From IMG/VR virus record IMGVR_UViG_3300047585_000208, positions 62,001 through 126,000 of that record: a stretch of 64,000 nt of DNA. One strand, 5' to 3'. Source of the stretch: a virus. The position numbers were made by a program, and so were the translations under genes. The notes under the pieces are model-generated. The model ran no database searches and was not told where the DNA came from. It saw nothing but the letters and a program-made list of their open reading frames with translations. Shown here piece after piece: positions 40,300 through 47,424 of the stretch (the first letter of the stretch is position 1; each line of letters starts with the position of its first letter).

Positions 40300-40702
40300 A
40301 GAAGCTGTAAAGCTACCGTATTACTTGATCACAGCCTCAGAAGGCCAAGAGTCAACCTGCATATCCTTTAACGATCGCTGCGAGCTTGTCGCAGCGATTA
40401 AGGTGCTTAGGCAAAAGGTTAAGTCTGGTAGGCAGACGCGAATCTTTGTTATTCGTGGCGAGCGGCTTCAGACGACTGTTCCGCCTTACCCTTATTTGAT
40501 TGAGGTTGGTCAACAGCCAGTCGCGCTGTTTGACCATCCACAGATGGGGGTTGTTAGTGATAGCGGGGATCTTCTTGGCGATGTTCAAGTTAAGCAACCG
40601 CTTAGCGAGTATGTACTCGCGACTCAGGCCGCGATTGCCGAGCATAAGACGTTGATTGCTCAGGAGGAAGAAGAGGAAGAATTACTAGAGGATGAGAGCT
40701 GA
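40292..40702 (+). CDS. Hypothetical protein
   Basis: 136 residues ending in a run of glutamates (QEEEEEELLEDES). Start follows AAGCAAAG; a weak SD. Not recognised. Confidence 0.6.
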   Translation: MSEEAVKLPYYLITASEGQESTCISFNDRCELVAAIKVLRQKVKSGRQTRIFVIRGERLQTTVPPYPYLIEVGQQPVALFDHPQMGVVSDSGDLLGDVQVKQPLSEYVLATQAAIAEHKTLIAQEEEEEELLEDES

Positions 40703-40728
40703 AATTAAGCTGTATTCGTTTCGTTATT

Positions 40729-40744
40729 AAGTAAGGCATTACTC
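40729..40744. repeat. Dispersed palindrome, copy 21
   Basis: AAGTAAGGCATTACTC; stands 27 bases after a stop and 3 bases before a terminator stem. Confidence 0.85.
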
Positions 40745-40747
40745 ATT

Positions 40748-40779
40748 AGCCAAAGGTCAACAAACCTTTGGCTTTTTTT
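40748..40779 (+). terminator. Rho-independent terminator
   Basis: AGCCAAAGG/CCTTTGGCT with an 8-base loop and seven T. Ends the 33-40 kb unit. Confidence 0.9.
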
Positions 40780-40793
40780 AAAGGAGGGTCGTA

Positions 40794-40832
40794 ATGGAAA
40801 AGGCTTATTGTGCTAATCAGTTCAAGCTCTAA
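40794..40832 (+). CDS. 12-codon mini-ORF between two terminators
   Basis: ATG 6 bases after AAGGAGGG, then twelve codons (MEKAYCANQFKL) and TAA. Very strong SD but an extremely short product; followed 52 bases later by a second terminator. Could be a leader peptide or a remnant. Confidence 0.3.
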   Translation: MEKAYCANQFKL

Positions 40833-40884
40833 AATTTAGCCGTATTTGCGGCACTATTGTATGTAGAGCTCTATATGCTCTTTT

Positions 40885-40922
40885 AGCCAGACGATCCGGT
40901 AATCGTTTGGCTTTCTCTTTTA
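40885..40922 (+). terminator. Rho-independent terminator
   Basis: AGCCAGACGAT/ATCGTTTGGCT (11 bp with one G-T pair), loop CCGGTA, then TTCTCTTTT. Lies directly before the SD of the gene at 40936. Confidence 0.8.
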
Positions 40923-40935
40923 AGGGAGGACTCTC

Positions 40936-41481
40936 ATGTTTACGGCAATCAAGTCGTTCTTTACTCGTACGGCTGCGGCCTGTATTACGAGTGTCAAAGA
41001 CTCAATGCAGAGAATCGACAGCCGGTGGAAGCCGGTTCAAGCTGCTTTGGCCGCAGCAGCGGAAGCAACGGTTGGGGATACGGCAAAGGCCATTCCGACC
41101 AACATGCAGAACACGCGAGACGCGGCGAGATCTTACACAACCTCAGTTGTGCAGTTCGGCCTCACAGCCGGAGCAGCCGCCGTATTACTGCCGGCTGGGC
41201 TTGTGGCAACGTGCTTCTCCGCGACTGTGTTCGGTGTGGTCGAGACAGTCGCTATGGTGTATGCCATTCTCGAAGCCCTCTACCACGCGGTTGTCAATGG
41301 GCTTCGCGGCCGGACCTTGATCGAAGGACTGGTAGCACTAGCCGTAGCGGGCATCGCGGCTTATCTAGTTATGCAGTACAAGGTGGTTCAGCTGCCAATG
41401 CGCCTTGGCTGGTTTGTCTGGCGGAAGGCGTCTAGCTTTGGACTGCCCTGGTCACGGCGTACGGCTATCGTGGTCGCGTAA
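40936..41481 (+). CDS. Membrane protein
   Basis: 181 residues, GGGAGGA upstream. An amphipathic N-terminal region (to residue 70) is followed by hydrophobic segments at about 75-112 and 132-148. The start MF[TK]xxKSxFxR is like that of the next gene and suggests that the two are paralogs. Two other long frames over the same bases lack SDs. Confidence 0.65.
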   Translation: MFTAIKSFFTRTAAACITSVKDSMQRIDSRWKPVQAALAAAAEATVGDTAKAIPTNMQNTRDAARSYTTSVVQFGLTAGAAAVLLPAGLVATCFSATVFGVVETVAMVYAILEALYHAVVNGLRGRTLIEGLVALAVAGIAAYLVMQYKVVQLPMRLGWFVWRKASSFGLPWSRRTAIVVA

Positions 41482-41527
41482 CAAAACAACTCAAAGGTAC
41501 AATTTTATCGTCCCAAGGAGAATACGC

Positions 41528-42253
41528 ATGTTTAAGTCAATGCTTAGTCATGTTCGGCAGGCCTTTGTTGAGGCCAAAGCTGCAATCCTCGCAACAGTGC
41601 GGGAATTCGACGCAAGGCTTGCTCCAGAAGCCGCGGTGGGGGACCCGATTCTTGGACTCATCGCGACTGGTCAAAGCGGCTTGGCCGATTTCGGTAGCCC
41701 GCTGGGGGTTGATCAGCGGGCAGCTACTGAGCTTCGTCGAGTTTCTCATGCAGTCGGGATCTTGGCGCCTAACGCCCGGGTCAAACTCGAAGTGGCTGTC
41801 ATGCCCGTGATGAAGCTGGCTGTGAAAAGCAGCTGGTTCTTGCCCAGATGGCTCAGTGCTACGATTGTTAAGGTGACCGGTGGCATTCTTGGTACGGGGT
41901 TTGTTTTGGCCGACGGTGTTTTGCTTGCGCGTGCCTCGGTGAGCGCCGGCGCTGCAGCGTTTCTCAAGTGGTTTTACACAACAAAACCTTTTACGGTCAG
42001 TCACTACTTCGGATTAGTCGTTTCTCTTGGCGTCTATTACACGCTATTTAATTGCGTCTGTGGAATTGTGGGGTTTGTGTTGGGCGCTGGGTTTGAGCTG
42101 TTTTTACCTTTCGCCGTTACAGTGGCGATGGCAATTGGCACAGCCAGTCTGTTGTATTTGATAATGTTGGTAACACACTGGATAGTGATTGCTTCGAAAA
42201 GTTCAGTCAGGGCACGAGGCCCGGCTGAGGTTGTCGAGCCTTGGCCCGCATGA
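41528..42253 (+). CDS. Membrane protein
   Basis: 241 residues from ATG at 41528 (AAGGAG upstream); the longer open frame from 41405 has no SD. Four hydrophobic segments, about 110-130, 160-185, 190-210 and 212-228. Probably a duplicate of its upstream neighbour. Function unknown. Confidence 0.65.
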   Translation: MFKSMLSHVRQAFVEAKAAILATVREFDARLAPEAAVGDPILGLIATGQSGLADFGSPLGVDQRAATELRRVSHAVGILAPNARVKLEVAVMPVMKLAVKSSWFLPRWLSATIVKVTGGILGTGFVLADGVLLARASVSAGAAAFLKWFYTTKPFTVSHYFGLVVSLGVYYTLFNCVCGIVGFVLGAGFELFLPFAVTVAMAIGTASLLYLIMLVTHWIVIASKSSVRARGPAEVVEPWPA

Positions 42254-42266
42254 AATCAACTTATAG

Positions 42267-42297
42267 CCGGTAGCCCCAGCTACCGGTCTTTTCTTTT
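42267..42297 (+). terminator. Rho-independent terminator
   Basis: CCGGTAGC/GCTACCGG, loop CCCA, then TCTTTTCTTTT. Closes the pair of membrane protein genes. Confidence 0.85.
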
Positions 42298-42306
42298 GGA
42301 GCTAAC

Positions 42307-42411
42307 ATGAACGACTTCTTTTCCGAGCTGCGGAAACTCGGGCATCGCGCTATGCTTTTGTGGTCGTTTATTAGGAGGTGGCGATGGCATCGTCGGCGCT
42401 TTAGTGTTTAA
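42307..42411 (+). CDS. 34-residue very basic peptide
   Basis: GGAGC upstream. RRWRWHRRRF near the C terminus; amphipathic and cationic with Trp, like membrane-active or nucleic-acid-binding peptides. Short, so the call rests on SD and spacing. Confidence 0.4.
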   Translation: MNDFFSELRKLGHRAMLLWSFIRRWRWHRRRFSV

Positions 42412-42424
42412 CAGAGGAGGCAAT

Positions 42425-42571
42425 GTGAAATATGTAACAACTATGATTGACATGTGGGTTATTACTTTTGTCGTTGGGGCGGCATCTGGCCTTTGGTGGC
42501 CTTGGATTTTGTGTAACGTCTATCTGGTTGGGATGCCAGCTTCGAAGCTTTACAACATGTCATCTGAATAA
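42425..42571 (+). CDS. 48-residue membrane protein
   Basis: GTG 5 bases after GAGGAGG. Membrane segment MWVITFVVGAASGLWWPWILCNVYLVG contains a W-W-P-W similar to the WP family. A terminator follows. Confidence 0.5.
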   Translation: MKYVTTMIDMWVITFVVGAASGLWWPWILCNVYLVGMPASKLYNMSSE

Positions 42572-42616
42572 GCCCAGTAATCGCTAGACTGTATCGTTGT
42601 TGCCTAAGTTTCTCAT

Positions 42617-42648
42617 GAGCAGCCCTACCTAGGGCTGCTCTCTTTTTC
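42617..42648 (+). terminator. Rho-independent terminator
   Basis: GAGCAGCCCTA/TAGGGCTGCTC, 11 pairs, then TCTTTTTC. Confidence 0.85.
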
Positions 42649-42676
42649 ATCGTCAGTCTGAATTTCTCTTAGTTCT

Positions 42677-42692
42677 GAGTAACGCATTACTC
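42677..42692. repeat. Dispersed palindrome, copy 22
   Basis: GAGTAACGCATTACTC, then GGTTTTAAAAGGAG, SD of the gene at 42716. Confidence 0.95.
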
Positions 42693-42715
42693 GGTTTTAA
42701 AAGGAGTACTGTTTT

Positions 42716-43177
42716 ATGCTGAAAACCAAAGAGAGCCCATTTTGGCTTCAGTTCAGTTGTACTTGGCGACGACTGATTTTCCGGAGTGTGTTGCTGATTT
42801 TTAACGTCGTCAACTATCTCGCGAACTTGCTTATCCAGTTAGAGCCAGTTTACATACCGCTGTGCACGGTATTTGGTTTGTTATTTGGGTGGTCAACTAC
42901 CGAAACGTTTCTTGGAACTGTTATTGGTGGCGTGTCTGGGCTGGCGTTGGCTATCTTGGCTTATCAACCCGTAAGGATTTTGTCGTGTGTCGCTTGTTGG
43001 CTTAGTGAAAGAGCTTTTGCTAGCTACATGGTCGCGGCGGGTAAGTGGATTGCCTATACAAAGGAACAAGCATTGATAGCTTGTGAACGGTCACGTGCTT
43101 TACAGGAAAAGAAGTACCAGTTTGCAGTGTTTGGAGATGCAGACCCAACCAGTCCAAATTACGACCAGAGCGCATAA
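42716..43177 (+). CDS. Membrane protein
   Basis: 153 residues. Three hydrophobic segments (about 18-40, 46-60, 62-87) with a charged C-terminal tail. Not recognised. Confidence 0.65.
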   Translation: MLKTKESPFWLQFSCTWRRLIFRSVLLIFNVVNYLANLLIQLEPVYIPLCTVFGLLFGWSTTETFLGTVIGGVSGLALAILAYQPVRILSCVACWLSERAFASYMVAAGKWIAYTKEQALIACERSRALQEKKYQFAVFGDADPTSPNYDQSA

Positions 43178-43181
43178 CTTG

Positions 43182-43304
43182 ACAGCCCTTAATTAGGCAG
43201 CACCACGCTAGTTTCGACCTCTTGGCAGCGGTCGAAATGGCTAGGTAGTGGTATGTCTAGCCACCTTTGGCGAGCTGGAGTGGTGCTGCCTAATTAAGGG
43301 CTGT
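43182..43304. ncRNA. 123-base cloverleaf-like inverted-repeat element
   Basis: 25-base arms at 43182-43206 and 43280-43304 are perfectly complementary. The 73 bases between hold two further perfect stems: TTTCGACC/GGTCGAAA (43212-43219 with 43230-43237) and TGGCTAG/CTAGCCA (43238-43244 with 43257-43263). The whole folds into a long stem with a branched head. It could be a structured RNA, a miniature transposable element with terminal inverted repeats, or a cruciform recombination site. A palindrome repeat follows 2 bases later. Confidence 0.7.
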
Positions 43305-43306
43305 TT

Positions 43307-43322
43307 GAGTAATGCATTACTC
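43307..43322. repeat. Dispersed palindrome, copy 23
   Basis: GAGTAATGCATTACTC, followed by AAAGGAG for protein M. Confidence 0.95.
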
Positions 43323-43340
43323 AATTTTGAAAGGAGACCT

Positions 43341-43622
43341 GTGTTAGTTGCGAGCATGTTAGAAAACGGAGACGGCCTTTCTAACGGAAGTGGGCCGTAT
43401 AAAGAACACTGGCGTTCGCGGCTCAGTTATGCCGATTATGGCCGGCCTAACGGTACTGGCTATGGCGACGGAATGATTGGAGGTTACGGTGATCGTGCCA
43501 TGACGGGGTATGGTGCTGGAAACTCGGCGGAGTGTTTTGGAAATGGAATAGGACAAGGTCAGAGTGGCGGTCAAGTTATTTTTACTTCCGATCTCGGAGT
43601 TCACTGTATAAGTTTTACCTAA
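43341..43622 (+). CDS. Glycine-rich mini-protein M
   Basis: 93 residues from GTG at 43341. Opening ENGDGLSNGSGP; blocks NGTGYGDGMIGGYGD, GYGAGNS and FGNGIGQGQSGG. Isolated from the other members, bounded by palindromes on both sides. Stop TAA is in copy 24. Confidence 0.75.
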   Translation: MLVASMLENGDGLSNGSGPYKEHWRSRLSYADYGRPNGTGYGDGMIGGYGDRAMTGYGAGNSAECFGNGIGQGQSGGQVIFTSDLGVHCISFT

Positions 43623-43636
43623 GTAACGCATTACTC
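43621..43636. repeat. Dispersed palindrome, copy 24
   Basis: AAGTAACGCATTACTC; overlaps the stop of protein M; AAAGGAG follows. Confidence 0.93.
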
Positions 43637-43656
43637 AACTTCAAAGGAGCAGCATT

Positions 43657-43887
43657 ATGACCCAGTGGGAGTACGACACCCATCAAGCGATTGAAGCAAC
43701 GGAAAACGCATTTTATTTGATTGCGTTTGGAATGACCATCCTCGGGGTGGTAGTTGGAGTTCTTTTGGACGAATCAGTTGCGGCAGCGTTTGTGTTTGCT
43801 TGTTTGGGGTTTTGTTTGTCGTTTGTAGTGTACACAGTGTGTGTGGCTATTTGGGTAGAGCGTCGCGATCAGAAGAGGCCTAAATGA
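43657..43887 (+). CDS. Small membrane protein
   Basis: 76 residues, AAAGGAG upstream. Two membrane segments (about 20-38 and 45-68) with a charged N terminus and basic tail. Unknown function. Confidence 0.65.
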   Translation: MTQWEYDTHQAIEATENAFYLIAFGMTILGVVVGVLLDESVAAAFVFACLGFCLSFVVYTVCVAIWVERRDQKRPK

Positions 43888-44004
43888 TTAGCGCTTCGAG
43901 GCGTTAGTTGTTTTCTTTTGTTTCTGTTTTGCTTTTTAGCTTTCGTCTGTCTACTACTGGTTGTGGTAGGCAGTTTGTGTCAGTTTCTCTAACAAGGAGT
44001 TCCC

Positions 44005-44697
44005 GTGAAGAAGTTCATTGCGATTTTGTGTTTCTTTTGTTTGGCCAACCCTGGGTTTACTCAGGTGACCACAACCGGGGTTGGGACTGTGTACGCCAAG
44101 CCTGATTGCGCACAACTCGTTTTCACTGTCACAACAGAGAACGTTGAGGCCAGTAAAGCCCTTAAGCTCAACAATCAGTACTCTGACTCGCTTTTTCAAA
44201 TAATGAAAGTGCGAGCTGTCGACGAGAAAGACATTGCTACGGTCAATTTTCAGATTTATCCATTTTCTATTAAAAAGCCTTTTAGCTACGAGGTAACGCA
44301 CACGGTCGGCGTTAAGGTTCGTGACCTGAAAAATATCGGCGCTTTAATCGATAAAACGGTAACGATCATTGCTCTTGTTGATCAAAAGGAAGCTCGGATC
44401 ACGGTTAGTTCGCTAGATTTCGAGATTAGTGACTCGTCGAAACTACAAGAAAAAGCGCGGGCAATCGCGGTGGCTGACGCCAAGTATAAAGCTCAAGAAT
44501 TGACGAACAACGCTGAAGTCAAACTTGGGCAGCTTATGCTGATTACGGAAAGCCATCACGAATCTAATTTTGTGAGTCGTTCGATGCTAGCTAATGTATC
44601 TGGAGGTAATGATACATCCGTTATGGCCGGTACACGGGCGATTCAGGTTCATGTGAATATGACTTGGGCCATTCAACCAACTAACACCAAAAAATAA
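44005..44697 (+). CDS. Secreted SIMPL-domain (DUF541/YggE-like) protein
   Basis: 230 residues from GTG, AAGGAG upstream. Signal peptide MKKFIAILCFFCLANPGFTQ with a likely cleavage before Q. The remainder follows the SIMPL pattern: VTTTGVGTVYAKPD at the start, a KALKLNNQYSDSL helix, KDIATVNFQIYP strand, the AIAVADAKYKAQEL helix and the C-terminal strand AIQVHVNMTWAI. SIMPL proteins are periplasmic oligomers of unclear role; one in a phage is unusual and would act outside the cytoplasmic membrane. Confidence 0.78.
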   Translation: MKKFIAILCFFCLANPGFTQVTTTGVGTVYAKPDCAQLVFTVTTENVEASKALKLNNQYSDSLFQIMKVRAVDEKDIATVNFQIYPFSIKKPFSYEVTHTVGVKVRDLKNIGALIDKTVTIIALVDQKEARITVSSLDFEISDSSKLQEKARAIAVADAKYKAQELTNNAEVKLGQLMLITESHHESNFVSRSMLANVSGGNDTSVMAGTRAIQVHVNMTWAIQPTNTKK

Positions 44698-44741
44698 AAG
44701 GAGGAGCTTCTTCAACTCTAAGTTTTTTCTGAAGCATGTCT

Positions 44742-44783
44742 AGCTGCTAGTTGTCATGCCAGCAATTAGCAGCTTTGTTCGTT
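44742..44783 (+). terminator. Probable terminator
   Basis: 12-bp stem (AGCTGCTAGTTG with CAATTAGCAGCT, one G-T pair), loop of 9, then TTGTTCGTT. The remainder of the 157-base gap to the next gene shows only a small GCAACT/AGTTGC repeat. Confidence 0.6.
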
Positions 44784-44854
44784 AGACGCAACTTGCGTAA
44801 GTTGCCGATCCAGTAACGGATGCCACGATGCATCCTTGGCAGGAGGTTACCTCG

Positions 44855-46540
44855 ATGTCAGGACTAGTCTCGGTCGAAAGCCACCGGCAGCATGAATTCC
44901 ACGTCGCTATGCAGACTCAAGATGGTCTCTTAGGCGGGTCAGCTATGGCCGCGGACGTGGCATTTGGCAGCTCTATAGTAGAGCCTTTGTCGGAGTCCAT
45001 CGAAGAGGCATTGACGGAGTCCCTTGATGCGCAGCCATCACCGGCTCCATTTAAGTCTTTGATTGATGAGAAGCTGTTGATTGAGTGTCTTGAAGCTGGG
45101 TGTCCGTGGCCAGCGGAGCTCGACGAGGTTTGGAATAAGGCGGAGCCTTATCAGGTTAGCCAGACTTTGCGCCATTTGCGAGTTCGTGAGCGGCTTTATT
45201 CTGGCATTCCCGACGAGTGGCGCAACGTGAACGGTGAAGTTCCGCTTTTGTCAGATGTTGTTTATCGGCGAAACTTGATCTCTATTCCGAAAGCCGCGGA
45301 GCTTGTTGAGGCACTGCAAAAGCAATTCGCGATTGCCATTTCTGCTTTCCAGCCGCGTACGCAGCGGCTTCTTTTGCATGCTTATGAAGTTGTTATCCAG
45401 CCGTTCTCGATCGGAGAGAACACGATGAGCCTTTGGGGATTGACCTTTATTCACCGGACCGAACCTCACTTTTCCTCAAAGTTCGTTCCGATGAAAGACG
45501 TTCTCGCGGTATCTCTGACCTATCGGGTTACTCGTGAGTACACCAACAAAACTTCCCCAGCTTGGGACATTAAACTGCACGAGTTTACTGTCGATCCTGC
45601 AACTGGCTGTGTGTATTGTGGGGGGTTCTACGGAAAACGGACAAATCAGCCGCCAAAAGGACCGGTGGCGCAGTTTTCGAGGTGTGCTTTGGGTAAGTAT
45701 TGGATGCTTACTCCAAAACCGGGTAATACGCGCCGGCACTTGGACGAGTCGTACACTAACGTGTTCGATGCCGGCCTCTCGCTATCTAGGATGATCGAGC
45801 GAGCGGCCTGTCATAAAGCGCGTGTAAAGGCTGCGCCAGATTTTCCAGCGGTTTACATAGCGTTCGCTTCGGCCGAGGATGCTATTCCGGAAATGAACGA
45901 GGATAGATCGACTGGCTGGGAATGGTCGGAAGAGCTCAAGGAGGCAACTCTTCAGCGGGTGCGCGCATGGTGCTATGCCGGCAAGGAAAAGCCGATTATC
46001 GCTGGTAAGGAAAAGTCCGAGAAGCTTGAAGCAGTTTGTGCACAGATCAAGGCTGATCTGATGGAAGTTCCTCGGTCTTGGGATGATCTCGAACGGCAGC
46101 TTCTTCGAAGGTCGGATACTGGAGAAGTGAATGTCAAGTTCCTGTTGGGGGAGGCCTGGATAGCTGCTGAAGAGCAGGTAGACGGGCTTGTCTTGGTTCC
46201 GTGGGCATTTATCTGTCCCGAAGCTTTGCCAAGTGTTTTCAGCAAATCCAAGGGGGTTTATCTGCGGATGGACGACAGTCTCATGGGTAGGGAAACTTGG
46301 CATACCAACGCTATGTACGTAGATGGTCGCATTACTGACGACTTGGGCAACACGATTGACAAGTCGTATTACGACTATAGCGCTGAGCTTAGGGTTGACC
46401 ATCAGCACGCGGCACCGCAGCCGCATCGGCAGTTTCGTGCGAATGAGTGGAATGTGGAGAACGAAAGTCAGGGGATTATCTACAACTTCGATGATGCCCC
46501 TGCGGGCCAGGAGAAGCATTTTCAGCGTCCCGGGTATTAA
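44855..46540 (+). CDS. Large hypothetical protein
   Basis: 561 residues from ATG at 44855 (AGGAGG upstream; ATG at 44828 lacks one). Not recognised. A central beta-rich part has DPATGCVYCGGFYGK (Cys pair); the C terminus is acidic and His/Gln-rich. Between a secreted protein and the ubiquitin-like gene. No Walker motif, so not a terminase. Confidence 0.6.
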   Translation: MSGLVSVESHRQHEFHVAMQTQDGLLGGSAMAADVAFGSSIVEPLSESIEEALTESLDAQPSPAPFKSLIDEKLLIECLEAGCPWPAELDEVWNKAEPYQVSQTLRHLRVRERLYSGIPDEWRNVNGEVPLLSDVVYRRNLISIPKAAELVEALQKQFAIAISAFQPRTQRLLLHAYEVVIQPFSIGENTMSLWGLTFIHRTEPHFSSKFVPMKDVLAVSLTYRVTREYTNKTSPAWDIKLHEFTVDPATGCVYCGGFYGKRTNQPPKGPVAQFSRCALGKYWMLTPKPGNTRRHLDESYTNVFDAGLSLSRMIERAACHKARVKAAPDFPAVYIAFASAEDAIPEMNEDRSTGWEWSEELKEATLQRVRAWCYAGKEKPIIAGKEKSEKLEAVCAQIKADLMEVPRSWDDLERQLLRRSDTGEVNVKFLLGEAWIAAEEQVDGLVLVPWAFICPEALPSVFSKSKGVYLRMDDSLMGRETWHTNAMYVDGRITDDLGNTIDKSYYDYSAELRVDHQHAAPQPHRQFRANEWNVENESQGIIYNFDDAPAGQEKHFQRPGY

Positions 46541-46552
46541 TTGAAGGTTTAT

Positions 46553-46578
46553 GCCGCCTGCCCAGGGCGGCTTTTCTT
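46553..46578 (+). terminator. Rho-independent terminator
   Basis: GCCGCC/GGCGGC with a 7-base loop, then TTTTCTTGTTTT, 12 bases after the stop. Confidence 0.75.
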
Positions 46579-46583
46579 GTTTT

Positions 46584-46599
46584 GAGTAATGCATTACTC
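46584..46599. repeat. Dispersed palindrome, copy 25
   Basis: GAGTAATGCATTACTC directly downstream of a terminator; the SD (AAAAGGAG) of the next gene lies 31 bases further. Confidence 0.95.
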
Positions 46600-46644
46600 A
46601 AAAGATTGATTTTCTGAAGCAGCTCTCTAAAAGGAGTTTGAATC

Positions 46645-47355
46645 ATGCTGACAGCCGGATTTGGGCCATCGATTGGCATTTGGGTTTTGATCGGTTTGGC
46701 GCTGTGGTTTTTGGGGGATTTGATAAAGCTGCTTGTTCGAGTAAAAAACGATGTAGCTGCCCCAGTTGATGATGACTTCCTGAATAACCGAACGATCGAT
46801 ATTGAAGTGAACTTCTGCTATCAGTACACGATTACACAGGCGTTTCCACTTCATACGACAGTTAGAACGGCGCTAAAGAAAACAATTAACGAAGAGGATG
46901 TTAGCCCGTTAGATTGCCCGGATTTATTTCGGATATCGGTGCGCTCTCATTCTGGTGGGTTGATTTTGCCGTGGAAGAGCCCACGTGAGGCGATACTTGA
47001 TTTAAAACTGAAGAACAAAGACTATATTAAAGTCGAGAATGTTAAGCCAGCACCGAGTAGTAAACATCCAGAAGAAATTAAAGTCTGGTTGATCAGCGCC
47101 CAAGCCGGTAGCAAAACTCATTCAGTCAATATGCCGGCTAGATCTACTGTTTATGATTTGATTATTCGGCAGGTCTACCTAGATCCTGTGCTTACGCAGT
47201 GCAATCCTATTAATGAGCCGGAGGAGTTTAGAATTCAGTTGTACAGGGTCGACTCAATGGGGATTCGCATGGGGCCTTCCGATATTTGTCTCGCTACTAT
47301 TCTTCAAGCCGACGACCAGGTCTATCTTCTCTCGTCAAAGCTTCTAGGCGGCTAG
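46645..47355 (+). CDS. Membrane-anchored tandem ubiquitin-like protein ending in LLGG
   Basis: 236 residues, AAAAGGAG upstream. One N-terminal membrane segment (about 8-30), a linker, then two segments with the strand-strand-helix-strand order of the beta-grasp ubiquitin fold: residues 50-132 (TIDIEVNFCYQYTITQAFPL ...) and 143-236 (IKVWLISAQAGSKTHSVNMP ... STVYDLI ... EFRIQLYRVDSMG ... ADDQVYLLSSKLLGG). The last strand and the terminal LLGG match the end of ubiquitin (LRGG). In ubiquitin-like modifiers the free C-terminal GG is the conjugated end. Two tandem domains are the layout of ISG15 and of bacterial BilA. No E1, E2 or deubiquitinase gene is visible in the window. The fold is my reading of the pattern, not a database match. 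Confidence 0.5.
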   Translation: MLTAGFGPSIGIWVLIGLALWFLGDLIKLLVRVKNDVAAPVDDDFLNNRTIDIEVNFCYQYTITQAFPLHTTVRTALKKTINEEDVSPLDCPDLFRISVRSHSGGLILPWKSPREAILDLKLKNKDYIKVENVKPAPSSKHPEEIKVWLISAQAGSKTHSVNMPARSTVYDLIIRQVYLDPVLTQCNPINEPEEFRIQLYRVDSMGIRMGPSDICLATILQADDQVYLLSSKLLGG

Positions 47356-47357
47356 GC

Positions 47358-47386
47358 TTGCCTAGCCGATTAGTTTCTGCTATACT
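47358..47386 (+). promoter_or_regulatory. Candidate promoter inside a hairpin
   Basis: TTGCCT at 47358, 17-base spacer, TATACT at 47381. The spacer and -10 box form the left arm and loop edge of the hairpin at 47364-47409. It would serve the gene at 47425. Confidence 0.45.
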
Positions 47387-47409
47387 GCCTTAGCAGAAAC
47401 TAATCGGCT
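47364..47409 (+). terminator. 19-bp hairpin, terminator or operator
   Basis: Arms 47364-47382 and 47391-47409 perfectly complementary, loop 8 bases, followed by TTCT only. Stable enough to stop or protect transcripts; also a palindromic site overlapping a promoter. Confidence 0.6.
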
Positions 47410-47424
47410 TTCTAGGAGCTCTAA

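Noticed and set aside
40907-41435. Two alternative frames (40907-41320 and 41025-41435) over the membrane protein gene
   Set aside because: The frame from 40936 has GGGAGGA at proper distance and clear membrane segments; the others have none.
44855-46540. Large terminase
   Set aside because: Suitable size and near structural genes, but no Walker A/B nor RuvC-like nuclease motifs.
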